Origin: Alphaproteobacteria bacterium
GTDB lineage: Bacteria > Pseudomonadota > Alphaproteobacteria > Micavibrionales > Micavibrionaceae
NCBI GenBank assembly: GCA_024279035.1
Contig: JAJRSA010000037.1
Span: forward strand, 1 to 64,000
Length of the DNA: 64,000 bases
Direction of reading: 5' to 3'
Under the pieces are notes generated by a model. That model saw only the letters and a program-made list of their open reading frames with translations. It was not told the origin of the DNA and searched no databases. Shown piece by piece: positions 34,359-43,164 of the stretch; the stretch's first letter is position 1, and each line of letters begins with the position of its first letter. A program made the translations under genes and the position numbers.

Positions 34359-34604
34359 ATGGAGAAAATCCTTTATATTTTAGCGTGTATAGCTAATCTT
34401 TTGATGATTTGTGGTGTCTTTGTGATTATTTCTAATGCACGGAGTAGTGAGATTCCTATTGCTCTTTTAATGGTTTTTCCTCCCCTCTTATCAATCTTGG
34501 CCTTAAGAAAGGGGCCTGATATAGAAGAACGTCGATTAGGGCGCCAATTGAGCAAAGCTAAAATGCGTGATGAACTGAAAAAACTGGGCGTTGATCCCCA
34601 ATAG
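34359..34604 (+). CDS. Small two-helix membrane protein
   Basis: The product has 81 residues. Two hydrophobic segments (ILYILACIANLLMICGVFVII and IPIALLMVFPPLLSILAL) are separated by a short polar loop. The C-terminal 30 residues are charged and helical (EERRLGRQLSKAKMRDELKK). No family recognised. It lies 80 bases from the divergent MuiA-type gene. Confidence 0.55.
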   Translation: MEKILYILACIANLLMICGVFVIISNARSSEIPIALLMVFPPLLSILALRKGPDIEERRLGRQLSKAKMRDELKKLGVDPQ

Positions 34605-34742
34605 GTTTAAAAACGCAATTCTAGGGGGTAAGATTCTGTATATGTTTTTTCAGATCTATATCCCCAGTTTTTTATGACATTTTTAAAACGCATACGAGAG
34701 CGTGAAGCTCTTGGCTATATGATCAATTCTTTGCACAATAAG

Positions 34743-34780
34743 TTCTCTAGGGCTAACTTGCTCTATGGTTAATTAGAGAA
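34743..34780 (+). promoter_or_regulatory. Inverted repeat overlapping the start of the secretion operon
   Basis: TTCTCTA (34743-34749) and TAGAGAA (34774-34780) pair perfectly, and inner CTAAC/GTTAA pairing is also possible. The last base is the A of the first ATG. As RNA it would hide the AGAG ribosome site and start codon. As DNA it could be an operator. Confidence 0.45.
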
Positions 34781-36546
34781 TGGAACGTTTTTTCATGACA
34801 ACACAACTCTCATCACGTGTGCACGTGCCTGTCTATAAAGAAGGGGGGCTGATGTCTTTGATGACATGGAAATATTGGAGACAGATACAATCTACACGTC
34901 AAGTCAAAGGGTTACCCCTATTTGATTTGATTGGAAGTACCTTTCTGATTAATGTTTTAGGACTGGTTTTGCCGATTATGATGCTCCAGATTTATGATCG
35001 GATTATTCCCAATGAAGGGACGGCGACTCTTACTTTCCTTGTGATTGGCGTCTCTATCGCTATTCTATTTGATTCTCTCTTGCGGATTGCACGCTCATAT
35101 TTGACAGCGTGGTCGGGAGCTGTGCATGATTATGCGCTCAGCACGCATTTAATGGATAAAATGTTCCAAATTTCACAGGGGCAATTTCACAAGAAATCTG
35201 TGTCTGAGCGTTTGTCTCAACTCCAAGCCTCTGGAAAATTACGAGAATTTTACTCAGGTCAGAGCTTTTTGACGATGTTGGATCTGCCGTTTTCTTTCAT
35301 CTTTTTAGGGGCTATTTTTTATATTGGCGAGATGATGGTCATTGTGCCTATGACAGGGATTGCCTTGATTGCACTGGCCACATGGATCAATAGCGCCCGC
35401 ACAAAAAATTTAGACTCTGATACTGAGTCTTTAGAAAATAGCCGTATGAATGCAGTGATTCAAACGCTTAAAAACATCCAGACGGTCAAAGGGCAGGCGA
35501 TGGAAAATGTTTTGGTGCGCTCTTACGAGACCAACAAAGCCACGCACGGAAAAATGTCCTTTCAATTGGGACAAGTTCAAATGCAAGGGGCTGTCTTTGG
35601 GCAAGCCATTGCAACACTGACATTGATTGCAACCGCCGCGCTTGGGGCTGTTTTTGTGATGCAAGGCATGATGACAATTGGGGGAATTGCCGCGTGTGTG
35701 TTGTTGTGTGGTCGTGCCGTCCAGCCTGCACAAAAAGCCATTGGTTTATTGGGGCGTATTGGGGTAACACGTAGAGCTTTAAACACTGTTGAGGAAATTA
35801 TTAATATTCCCGAACAGAAAAAAATTGTTGTCCTTCCAGCAACAGCAGCGGATGCTGTGGGGCAGATTCATATGAGACAAATGGGCTTTTCTTACAGGCG
35901 AAATCGCCCGCCTTTGTTTCAGGATCTGTCCCTCAGTGTTCAGCCTGGAGAGGCCATTGCGATTCAAGGGGATACAGGAAGCGGGAAATCCACATTGCTT
36001 TCGCTTATTATGGGGCTATATCGTCCAACACAAGGGGAAATCACGATTGATGGCCATCAACCCCACAAAATTGATCAAAGTAGTTTTACACCGGGGGTGG
36101 CGTATCTGCCTCAATATTCTGAGATTATTCATGGGACAATCTTAGAAAACATTACGCTGTTCCGAGAAGACACACACCGCCAACAAGCCCGCCATGTTGC
36201 ACAAGTTCTGGGGCTTGATGATGCTATTTTGCGTTTGCCTCATGGGTATAATACAGTGATAGGGATGGGGCAGGCGAACCCTTTGCCAGATGGGATGCTC
36301 AAACGGATTGCAATTACACGTGCTTTACTTGAACCCACCCGCTTAATCCTTTTTGATGAGGCTGATGCCTATCTCGATGCGGAAGGACGCAATCGTCTCT
36401 ATGGTTTGATGAAAGATCTTATCGGAAAATGTACCCTCATCATGGTGAGTAAGAATCCCTCTATCTTTCATCTCACAAATAGATGTTACCGCCTTGAGAA
36501 AGGTACTCTTGTGAAACATGTTTCACAGCGTGCGAGTGTTGTTTAG
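34780..36546 (+). CDS. Type I secretion ABC exporter, subunit 1 (no C39-like domain)
   Basis: The product has 588 residues from the ATG at 34780; the ATG at 34795 is an alternative. The transmembrane domain spans about 45-330, beginning LPLFDLIGSTFLINVLGLVLP, the start typical of type I secretion permeases (LapB/PrtD/HlyB kind). The nucleotide-binding domain has Walker A GDTGSGKST at 397-405 and Walker B LILFDEAD with D526-E527. The signature position reads LPDGM (502-506) rather than LSGGQ, and the switch His is S557. With the next gene it probably forms a heterodimer. Its cargo is likely the giant repeat protein. Confidence 0.88.
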   Translation: MERFFMTTQLSSRVHVPVYKEGGLMSLMTWKYWRQIQSTRQVKGLPLFDLIGSTFLINVLGLVLPIMMLQIYDRIIPNEGTATLTFLVIGVSIAILFDSLLRIARSYLTAWSGAVHDYALSTHLMDKMFQISQGQFHKKSVSERLSQLQASGKLREFYSGQSFLTMLDLPFSFIFLGAIFYIGEMMVIVPMTGIALIALATWINSARTKNLDSDTESLENSRMNAVIQTLKNIQTVKGQAMENVLVRSYETNKATHGKMSFQLGQVQMQGAVFGQAIATLTLIATAALGAVFVMQGMMTIGGIAACVLLCGRAVQPAQKAIGLLGRIGVTRRALNTVEEIINIPEQKKIVVLPATAADAVGQIHMRQMGFSYRRNRPPLFQDLSLSVQPGEAIAIQGDTGSGKSTLLSLIMGLYRPTQGEITIDGHQPHKIDQSSFTPGVAYLPQYSEIIHGTILENITLFREDTHRQQARHVAQVLGLDDAILRLPHGYNTVIGMGQANPLPDGMLKRIAITRALLEPTRLILFDEADAYLDAEGRNRLYGLMKDLIGKCTLIMVSKNPSIFHLTNRCYRLEKGTLVKHVSQRASVV

Positions 36547-36548
36547 GT

Positions 36549-38858
36549 ATGGTTGTCAAAAAAGAAAGTCATATGACCAATCCAATTCCAGAAGAGCTAG
36601 AAGGAAATTACTTTTTAAAAGTCGCCAATGTGACGGCGGCGCAGACATTTTTGCCGAGCCTTGTCGATCGGACTCATCATGGAGAGACGGCAGGAAACGG
36701 AGACCCTCATCAATTGCAGGAGGCCTTGATTGCCAGTGGGCGGTTGGGCTGTCCAGATGATATTTCGGCGTATGCGTTGGCGTTGACCCCTCTTTTGATG
36801 GCGCTGAACTGGAAGGGGCAATTTCGACAATTATGTGAGGCGTTACCTCAAAGCCATGTGACGATTACAGAAGCAGAGTTGCGCAACATTCTCGCACGTC
36901 TTGATTTTTTGAGTGATAAAATCACTGTGCCTCTCAATAAGCTAGATGAACGCTTAATTCCATGTGTCTATACGGCCAAAGACGGAACGATTTATAGTGT
37001 CTTGGCACGAGATGAATATGGGACAACGGTGTTTAATACAGATCTCGATCAAGGGGACATTATTGAGCATAGTGAAAAGATTAAGGGAGAGGCGATCTTG
37101 TTTTATGATCGTCATGACCCATACATCCCTGATCATCTTCAAGACAGATTGCCGCGCGCAAGCGATAAGGGAAAATGGTCAGGCTATGTTGTGCGCCGTT
37201 TTTCAGGGCTGATTAGGCAAGCGCTCACGATGTCTTTGATGATTAATCTTTTAGGATTAGTATCTCCGTTTCTTGTGATGGCGATTATGGGAATTGTGAT
37301 CTCAACGCAAAACCTTAATACATTGATGTGGTTTTGCCTCGGAGGAAGTGTGGCTGTGGGGTCAGAAATTATCCTACGCTGTTTGCGAGGAAAGATTATG
37401 GGGACGATTTCTGCACGGCTGGATTATATTTTTTCTGTGTCTCTCTTTGATAAAATTTTAAAATTGCCTTTATCTTTTACAGAGAATTCAACGGTCTCGG
37501 CGCAAATGGCACGGCTGAGAGATTATATATCTGTGGGACAATTTATCAGTGGGCCTTTGATGATGTCTTTGCTGGATCTTCCTTTTATTCTGATTTTACT
37601 GGGCGTGATGGCATTGTTTTCTTTGAAGATGGCAGGGTTAACCATTTTAGCAATCGGTGTGTTTGCGCTCATTGCTGTGTCGATGAAAAAGATCATTCGA
37701 CGTACCATTGTCAATGGGGCAGAGGCAAATATCCGAAAACAGGAAATGATTTTGGAAACACTGGAAAACAGAGATATGTTGCTCCGCTCTAATGGTGTGG
37801 ACTCATGGACAGCGCAATATCAAGAATGTTGCGGACGGGCGGCCAAGGCGAGTATGCGGACATTCTTGTTGGGCTCTATCTTGGAGACATCAGGTTATAC
37901 CATGACAATGCTCGCGGGTGTGGCCATTGTGAGTGTAGGAATTTTTGATGTGATTGCAGGGACAATGCCGATAGGGGGATTGATTGGTTCTGTTATATTG
38001 CTCTGGAGAATTATAAATCCGATACAAAGCGTTTTGCCTAATTTGCCTCGCATTGAACAAATACTCTCGTCCCTTAAGCAAATTGATCGCTTGATGTACA
38101 TGGACGCGGAACATGAGGGGCATATTAAAACGCATGCGTTGCAACGCTTTAAAGGGAATATATCGGTGTCGCGCGTGTCTTTACGCCATACACCTGAATC
38201 TGAGCCCGCATTGTTGGGGGTAAGCTTTGAGAGTAAAGCAGGGGAGATGATCGCGATTACAGGCAAAAATGGCTCTGGAAAATCAACATTCTTTAAAGTG
38301 TTGATTGGCCTCTATCGTCCACAAGCAGGGCTTATTCAAATTGATGGGATGGATATGCGTCAGATGAATCCTGCGGAACTGCGCCATGCTGTTGGCTATA
38401 TGCCTCAAAAATCAGCGCTTCTCCCGGGAACGATTGCGACAAATTTGCGCTTGGCAGATCCCACTGCAACAGAAAAAGATATGCGTGCTGTGATGATTTT
38501 GGTACAAGGCTGGGAAGCGATTAATGCGCTCCCTTATGGGCTGGAGACTCATATTAGTGATGACAAGTCCCATGAGATTTCAGATTCATTGGCGCAAAAA
38601 ATAGCGTTGGCACGCACCATGATTGGACGTCCCGGAATTTTATTAATTGATGAGATTGAAGGGGTGTTCACCGCCAAAGAAAAAGAGACCTTTTTAACAC
38701 ATTTCAAAAATATGGAAGATCGTCCGACGATCTTATTTTCAACACAAGATGAAAGTATTATCCGTGCCTGTGATCGTGCCTTTGTCTTTAGCCGAGGAGA
38801 GTTGATGCCTCTCTCAGAGATACCTGTTTTGGAGAATGAACTAACGGTGGAGATGTAG
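36549..38858 (+). CDS. Type I secretion ABC exporter, subunit 2 (with C39-like domain)
   Basis: The product has 769 residues and starts two bases after the stop of subunit 1. Residues 60-200 resemble the catalytically dead C39-like domain of LapB-type exporters (LQEALIASGRLGCPDDISAY..., GTIYSVLARDEYGTTVF), with no protease Cys, so it would hold rather than cleave substrate. Membrane region about 225-500. Walker A GKNGSGKST is at 572-580 and Walker B has D701-E702. The signature reads ISDSL (677-681) and Q733 replaces the switch His. The C39-like domain supports a large unfolded substrate. No TolC-type outer-membrane gene is in the window. Confidence 0.87.
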   Translation: MVVKKESHMTNPIPEELEGNYFLKVANVTAAQTFLPSLVDRTHHGETAGNGDPHQLQEALIASGRLGCPDDISAYALALTPLLMALNWKGQFRQLCEALPQSHVTITEAELRNILARLDFLSDKITVPLNKLDERLIPCVYTAKDGTIYSVLARDEYGTTVFNTDLDQGDIIEHSEKIKGEAILFYDRHDPYIPDHLQDRLPRASDKGKWSGYVVRRFSGLIRQALTMSLMINLLGLVSPFLVMAIMGIVISTQNLNTLMWFCLGGSVAVGSEIILRCLRGKIMGTISARLDYIFSVSLFDKILKLPLSFTENSTVSAQMARLRDYISVGQFISGPLMMSLLDLPFILILLGVMALFSLKMAGLTILAIGVFALIAVSMKKIIRRTIVNGAEANIRKQEMILETLENRDMLLRSNGVDSWTAQYQECCGRAAKASMRTFLLGSILETSGYTMTMLAGVAIVSVGIFDVIAGTMPIGGLIGSVILLWRIINPIQSVLPNLPRIEQILSSLKQIDRLMYMDAEHEGHIKTHALQRFKGNISVSRVSLRHTPESEPALLGVSFESKAGEMIAITGKNGSGKSTFFKVLIGLYRPQAGLIQIDGMDMRQMNPAELRHAVGYMPQKSALLPGTIATNLRLADPTATEKDMRAVMILVQGWEAINALPYGLETHISDDKSHEISDSLAQKIALARTMIGRPGILLIDEIEGVFTAKEKETFLTHFKNMEDRPTILFSTQDESIIRACDRAFVFSRGELMPLSEIPVLENELTVEM

Positions 38859-38910
38859 TATGGAGTTTTCTTTTTTGTCCCATGTTTGTCATCGCCTGAA
38901 TGTGTCTGCA

Positions 38911-38987
38911 CATTCTAGGGCGATCCATGATGCTTAGATCTCACTGGATTCCCCTAGAATTACTTAAGGGCAATTCAGGGAATGACA
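38911..38987. repeat. REP-like sequence in the secretion operon
   Basis: The stretch from CATTCTAGGG to CAGGGAATGACA contains imperfect inverted copies of CCCTAGAAT and the pattern GGATTCCC...GGGAATGAC, resembling REP palindromes, but without the outer ends of the three composite elements. It lies in the 160-base gap between ABC subunit 2 and the HlyD gene. Confidence 0.5.
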
Positions 38988-39018
38988 ACATCTTCAAAAA
39001 AACAGGGAGCTTAATAAA

Positions 39019-40455
39019 ATGAGTGTACAAGAGAAAGACAAAATAGATATGAAAATGGAGACACAAGAGAGAAAAGGGGCCGTGATGAAGGGCACAGTGA
39101 AACATTTACGCACAGTGCAAAAAAATACACTCGCGATGCGACGTAAAGATAATCAATTGGCGTATTTGTCCCATGCTGTGTTTTTGGAGGAAGCCGAAAA
39201 CCCGCGCTTAATCCGTCGCGCGACGCAAGTCACGATGTTAACATTAGTCTTGTTTCTCGCATGGGCGACGCTTACGCCTGTGGATGAACTCTCAAGTGGT
39301 TCCGGAGAAATTATACCGAGCAGTAATATTCAACAGGTTCAGCATTATGAAGGGGGCATTATCGAAACCATTCATGTGGAAGATGGACAATTTGTAGATA
39401 AAGGGACTGTGTTGGTGAGTTTAAATCCCGTAGGCGCAGAATCTGATCTCGAATCGATGCGGGTCGAGGGTGTGGCCTTGATGCTTGAAAGTGAGAGATT
39501 GCGTGCTTTTATTGGTCAACGGGATGTGGATTTTTCTGCGTTTGAATATGATTATCCCGCGCTTGTGGAAGACCACGAGAAAATTCTCACAAGCACAATT
39601 ATTGATCATAAACAGAAAGCGGAGACACTTAATCGTCAAGTTGCACAAGAAGATGCAAAACTCTCAGGCTTAAAAAATAGAGTGGAAAGTACCAGAGAAA
39701 AACACAATATTGCCAAAGACGAATTAGAGATCAATGAAACGCTCTATAAGAAAGGGCATAGTTCTCGGGTCGGTTATCTGGATGCCAAAAAAGAATTTAC
39801 ACGCACCAAAGAAAATGTAGGGGTGTTGATCTCTGATATCAAAGTTATAACGCAATCTTTGGAGCAAGCTAAAAGCGAACGCGCACAGCTGGACACAAAA
39901 TTAAGCCAAGAGGCCTATGAAGATTTGGCAAGCGTTGAACAAAAATATGCCTCTTTAATTGAAAAAATTAAAAAACTGGAAGACCGTTCCTCTCGTTTGG
40001 ATGTGGTCTCTCCTGCACGCGGGATTGTCAAAGGCTTAAATGCAACAACCATTGGAGCTGTCGTGGCTCCAGGGGGGGATATTGCAGAGATTGTGCCTGT
40101 TGATAAGAGTCTCATTGTGGAAACAAGGCTCTCGACCCGTCATATAGGACATATTGAAGTCGGGCAATCCGTTAATGTCAAAGTGGATTCTTATGATTTT
40201 GCACGCTATGGGGGCTTGCAAGGCACTCTCAAGAAAATTTCAGCGACAACGTACCGTGATGAAAAAACGAATGAACCCTATTATAAGGGGACAGTAGAGC
40301 TGTCTCAAAACTATGTCGGACAGCGCGCTGATCGTAACCCTATTTTACCAGGGATGACCGTCACGGCGGATGTAATTACAGGAGAAAAATCCGTTATGGC
40401 CTATCTCCTTAAACCCGTCGCTCTGGCTGCAGATACGGCATTTTCAGAGAGATAA
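39019..40455 (+). CDS. Type I secretion membrane-fusion protein (HlyD/LapC family)
   Basis: The product has 478 residues. A cytoplasmic N-terminus of about 70 residues precedes one membrane helix (VTMLTLVLFLAWATL). The first half-lipoyl motif is GSGEIIPSSNIQQVQHYEGG, then IHVEDGQFVDKGTVLVSLNP. Residues 145-320 are a long alpha-helical coiled coil (K/E/Q-rich). The second half-lipoyl is VVSPARGIVKGLN with PGGDIAEIVP, and the end is NPILPGMTVTADVITGEKSVMAYLLKP, the family ending. It bridges the ABC exporter to an outer-membrane channel. Confidence 0.93.
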   Translation: MSVQEKDKIDMKMETQERKGAVMKGTVKHLRTVQKNTLAMRRKDNQLAYLSHAVFLEEAENPRLIRRATQVTMLTLVLFLAWATLTPVDELSSGSGEIIPSSNIQQVQHYEGGIIETIHVEDGQFVDKGTVLVSLNPVGAESDLESMRVEGVALMLESERLRAFIGQRDVDFSAFEYDYPALVEDHEKILTSTIIDHKQKAETLNRQVAQEDAKLSGLKNRVESTREKHNIAKDELEINETLYKKGHSSRVGYLDAKKEFTRTKENVGVLISDIKVITQSLEQAKSERAQLDTKLSQEAYEDLASVEQKYASLIEKIKKLEDRSSRLDVVSPARGIVKGLNATTIGAVVAPGGDIAEIVPVDKSLIVETRLSTRHIGHIEVGQSVNVKVDSYDFARYGGLQGTLKKISATTYRDEKTNEPYYKGTVELSQNYVGQRADRNPILPGMTVTADVITGEKSVMAYLLKPVALAADTAFSER

Positions 40456-40476
40456 ATTCAAACAAAGGAAAAAACA

Positions 40477-40785
40477 ATGACTTTAAATATAGAAACAACA
40501 CAAGAGAACGGACAGCATACTTTTACGCTTCAAGGAGATCTAGACGCTGCAAGTGCTCCCACACTCCGCCAATCCCTCCAACCTACCTTAGCTTCAAATC
40601 CGTCCTCAGTGGTTCTCGATTTTGGAGGCGTAGAATTCTTGGACTCAACAGGCATTGGTGCTGTTATTCAGGCCTATAAACACATGTCCAAAGCAGGTGG
40701 AAAATTTAAGCTGACTGGTATGAAAGGTCAGCCTTTGCAAACATTTACATTTTTAAAGCTCAATCACTTAATCGAAGCGGTGTGA
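40477..40785 (+). CDS. STAS-domain protein (anti-sigma factor antagonist type)
   Basis: The product has 102 residues, a single STAS domain: FTLQGDLDAASAPTLRQSL, VVLDFGGVEFLDSTGIGAVI and AGGKFKLTGMKGQPLQTF. The phosphorylatable Ser in DSTGIG is kept. It is 21 bases behind the HlyD gene on the same strand, with AAAGGAA as ribosome site. Proteins of this type take part in partner-switching control with HPK-like kinases and phosphatases, none of which is nearby. The link with a secretion operon suggests control of adhesion, an inference from position. Confidence 0.88.
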   Translation: MTLNIETTQENGQHTFTLQGDLDAASAPTLRQSLQPTLASNPSSVVLDFGGVEFLDSTGIGAVIQAYKHMSKAGGKFKLTGMKGQPLQTFTFLKLNHLIEAV

Positions 40786-40817
40786 TTTATTATTTTTTCT
40801 TCCTCAGGGAGAGAGGC

Positions 40818-42077
40818 TTATTTGATTTTCACCAACGCATGTTTTTTCTTTCCTGCGGAGAGTTTGATATAGTTTTTATCCGTGAGGTCCTCATTTGAAA
40901 CGGTGTGATCAAGTGCAGAGATGGCACTATCATTCACGCGTGCGCCTCCGCCTTGGATGAGGCGTTTGGCTTCTCCATTGGAGGTGACGAGACCAGTCTC
41001 TTTCAGAAGACTTATGAAGGAGACGCCTTGGGAGAGGGTCTCTGCTTCAATGGTGATGCTCGGGAGATCTTCGCCAACACTCCCTTGCTCAAATGTTTTT
41101 TGGGCTGTGTCTTGAGCCTCTTGGGCTCGGGTTTCTCCATGACACATTTTTGTGGCTTCAAAGGCAAGGATTTTTTTGGCCTCGTTGATATCAGATCCTT
41201 GGAGCACTTCCAGTTTTTTGATCTCATCCATAGGCAATGCCGTGAAACGACGGAGCAATGTGCCAACCATGGAATCATCCACATTGCGCCAATATTGGTA
41301 GTAATCATAGGGGGTGAGCATCTTTGAATTAAGCCACACGGCGCCTCCCACAGTTTTCCCCATTTTTTTGCCGTCAGGTGTTGTGAGGAGAGGCGCTGTG
41401 AGGGCAAAGACTTTGGCTTTGTCAGATTTATGTGCGAGGTCGACGCCGTTAATAATGTTGCCCCATTGGTCAGAGCCACCCATTTGTAAAATTGTGCCGT
41501 GACGACGATGAAGTTCAAGAAAATCATAGCCTTGCATCACCATGTAGTTAAATTCAAGGAGGGAGAGGGGGCTTTCACGTTCTAGCCTTTGCTTTACAGA
41601 GTCGAAGGAGAGCATGCGATTGACAGTAAAATAGCGCCCATAGTCACGGAGAAAGGCAAGGTATGACAGCCCATCTAGCCAATCATTGTTATTGACCATA
41701 ATGGCTTGGTTTTTTGACTCCCCATAATTTAGAAACTGTTGAAAGCAGGTATCTTGAATAGTCGTGATATTGTTATTGATCGTCTCATCGTCTAAAAGAA
41801 CACGCTGTTCATCCTTGAAAGAAGGGTCACCCACTTTGGATGTGCCTCCACCCATCAAAGTAATAGGAGTATGTCCACATTGTTGAAACCAATAGAGCAT
41901 CATAATGCCTGTGAGGTTTCCAATATGGAGTGATTTGGCGGTGGCATCAAAGCCAATATAAGCGGATTGCCTCCCTTCCATAAGCTTGGTATCAAGAGCC
42001 TCAAGATCAGAGCCTTGGTAAATAAAACCACGCTCATTAAGAATATTTAAAAAATCTGATTTATATATGTGTGTCAT
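40818..42077 (-). CDS. tyrS: Tyrosyl-tRNA synthetase
   Basis: The product has 419 residues from the ATG at 42077; a GTG at 42095 directly abuts the divergent anmK start and is unlikely. Class I features: YIGFDATAKSLHIGN (HIGH motif as HIGN), GGGTSKVGDPS, LQMGGSDQWGNI and KKMGKTVGGAVWL (KMSKS as KMGKT). The C-terminal 60 residues are an S4 RNA-binding domain (EAKRLIQGGGARVNDSAIS). It charges tRNA-Tyr. The two genes tyrS and anmK diverge with 18 bases between start codons. Confidence 0.95.
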   Translation of the reverse strand: MTHIYKSDFLNILNERGFIYQGSDLEALDTKLMEGRQSAYIGFDATAKSLHIGNLTGIMMLYWFQQCGHTPITLMGGGTSKVGDPSFKDEQRVLLDDETINNNITTIQDTCFQQFLNYGESKNQAIMVNNNDWLDGLSYLAFLRDYGRYFTVNRMLSFDSVKQRLERESPLSLLEFNYMVMQGYDFLELHRRHGTILQMGGSDQWGNIINGVDLAHKSDKAKVFALTAPLLTTPDGKKMGKTVGGAVWLNSKMLTPYDYYQYWRNVDDSMVGTLLRRFTALPMDEIKKLEVLQGSDINEAKKILAFEATKMCHGETRAQEAQDTAQKTFEQGSVGEDLPSITIEAETLSQGVSFISLLKETGLVTSNGEAKRLIQGGGARVNDSAISALDHTVSNEDLTDKNYIKLSAGKKKHALVKIK

Positions 42078-42095
42078 AGGGTATAGTTTATACAC
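42078..42095. promoter_or_regulatory. 18-base gap between divergent tyrS and anmK
   Basis: The gap contains GTATAGTTTATAC, a near-palindrome giving TATAGT on one strand and TATAAAC/TATACC on the other. Neither gene has a Shine-Dalgarno sequence here. Either the transcripts start within the opposite gene or they are leaderless. Confidence 0.4.
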
Positions 42096-43163
42096 ATGGA
42101 AGAGGAAAAAATCTATACAGTTATTGGATTGATGTCAGGCACATCTGTAGATGGCATTGACGCAGCGTTGATCCGTACAGATGGAAAATCCTATGTTAAG
42201 CGTTTGGACTTTATAACGATCCCCTATGAAGAATCCTTTAGAGAAAAGATTAAAGCTCAGTTTGGGAAATCAAAACGTAATTCAGAGGTGAGGGATATTG
42301 AGCGTGAAATGACCCTTAAACATGCAGATATTGTAAAGAAGATTCGGACAGATGATGTCGATTTAATTGGATTTCATGGGCAGACTTTACTCCATGACCC
42401 TGACAATGGAATAGTCTTTCAAATAGGAGATGGGGCATTATTAGCGCAAGAAACAGGGATCGATGTTGTGTCTGAGTTTCGAGTGGATGATGTAAAAGCA
42501 GGGGGGCAGGGAGCCCCTCTTATTCCACTCTATCATAGAGCCTTAGCTGAGTATTGTTCTAAACCTTGTGCGTTTTTAAATATAGGAGGTGTAAGTAATG
42601 TGACATGGATAGAAAAACAAGAAATCTTGGCTTTTGATTGTGGCCCAGGCAATGCCCTCATTGATGATGTGATGATGCAAGAATTTGGACGACCTTATGA
42701 TAAAAATGGTCTACGTGCATTGCAAGGACAGGTGGATGAGGAGGCTTTATCACTTTTGATGGCACACCCATTTTTTGAAAGAAAGCCCTCTAAGTCTCTT
42801 GACCGTGATTCATGGGACATATCGTGTTTAGATCATTTAAATGCGATTGATAAAATTACAACCCTTACAGAATTTACGGTACGCTCTATTGTGAAGTCAC
42901 AAGAACATATGAGTGAGACTCCGATTGTGTGGTATGTTTGTGGAGGGGGAAGACATAACCAAGAGATTATGAAAGGGCTGTCTCACAAGCTCGAAGGCGA
43001 ACTTTTTCCTATTGATGTTATGGGGGAAAATGGAGATGCTCTCGAGGCCGAAGGCTTTGGGTATTTGGCGGTGCGTTCCGTGAAAGGCTTGCCGTTAAGC
43101 TTGCCTACAACAACAGGTGTGCCTGCCCCTCAAACAGGTGGATGCTATAGGAAAGCAGGGTAA
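42096..43163 (+). CDS. anmK: Anhydro-N-acetylmuramic acid kinase
   Basis: The product has 355 residues. The start GLMSGTSVDGIDAAL is the phosphate-binding loop of the family. Then come LIGFHGQTLLHDP, FLNIGGVSNVTWI and the closing TGVPAPQTGG. It phosphorylates and opens 1,6-anhydro-MurNAc recovered from the cell wall to MurNAc-6-phosphate. No other recycling gene is next to it. The stop codon is one base before the tsaC start, so the two are coupled. Confidence 0.95.
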   Translation: MEEEKIYTVIGLMSGTSVDGIDAALIRTDGKSYVKRLDFITIPYEESFREKIKAQFGKSKRNSEVRDIEREMTLKHADIVKKIRTDDVDLIGFHGQTLLHDPDNGIVFQIGDGALLAQETGIDVVSEFRVDDVKAGGQGAPLIPLYHRALAEYCSKPCAFLNIGGVSNVTWIEKQEILAFDCGPGNALIDDVMMQEFGRPYDKNGLRALQGQVDEEALSLLMAHPFFERKPSKSLDRDSWDISCLDHLNAIDKITTLTEFTVRSIVKSQEHMSETPIVWYVCGGGRHNQEIMKGLSHKLEGELFPIDVMGENGDALEAEGFGYLAVRSVKGLPLSLPTTTGVPAPQTGGCYRKAG

Positions 43164-43164
43164 T

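Noticed and set aside
34359-34604. Small membrane protein as part of the secretion operon
   Set aside because: A gap of about 175 bases and an inverted repeat separate it from the ABC genes, so joint transcription is not supported.
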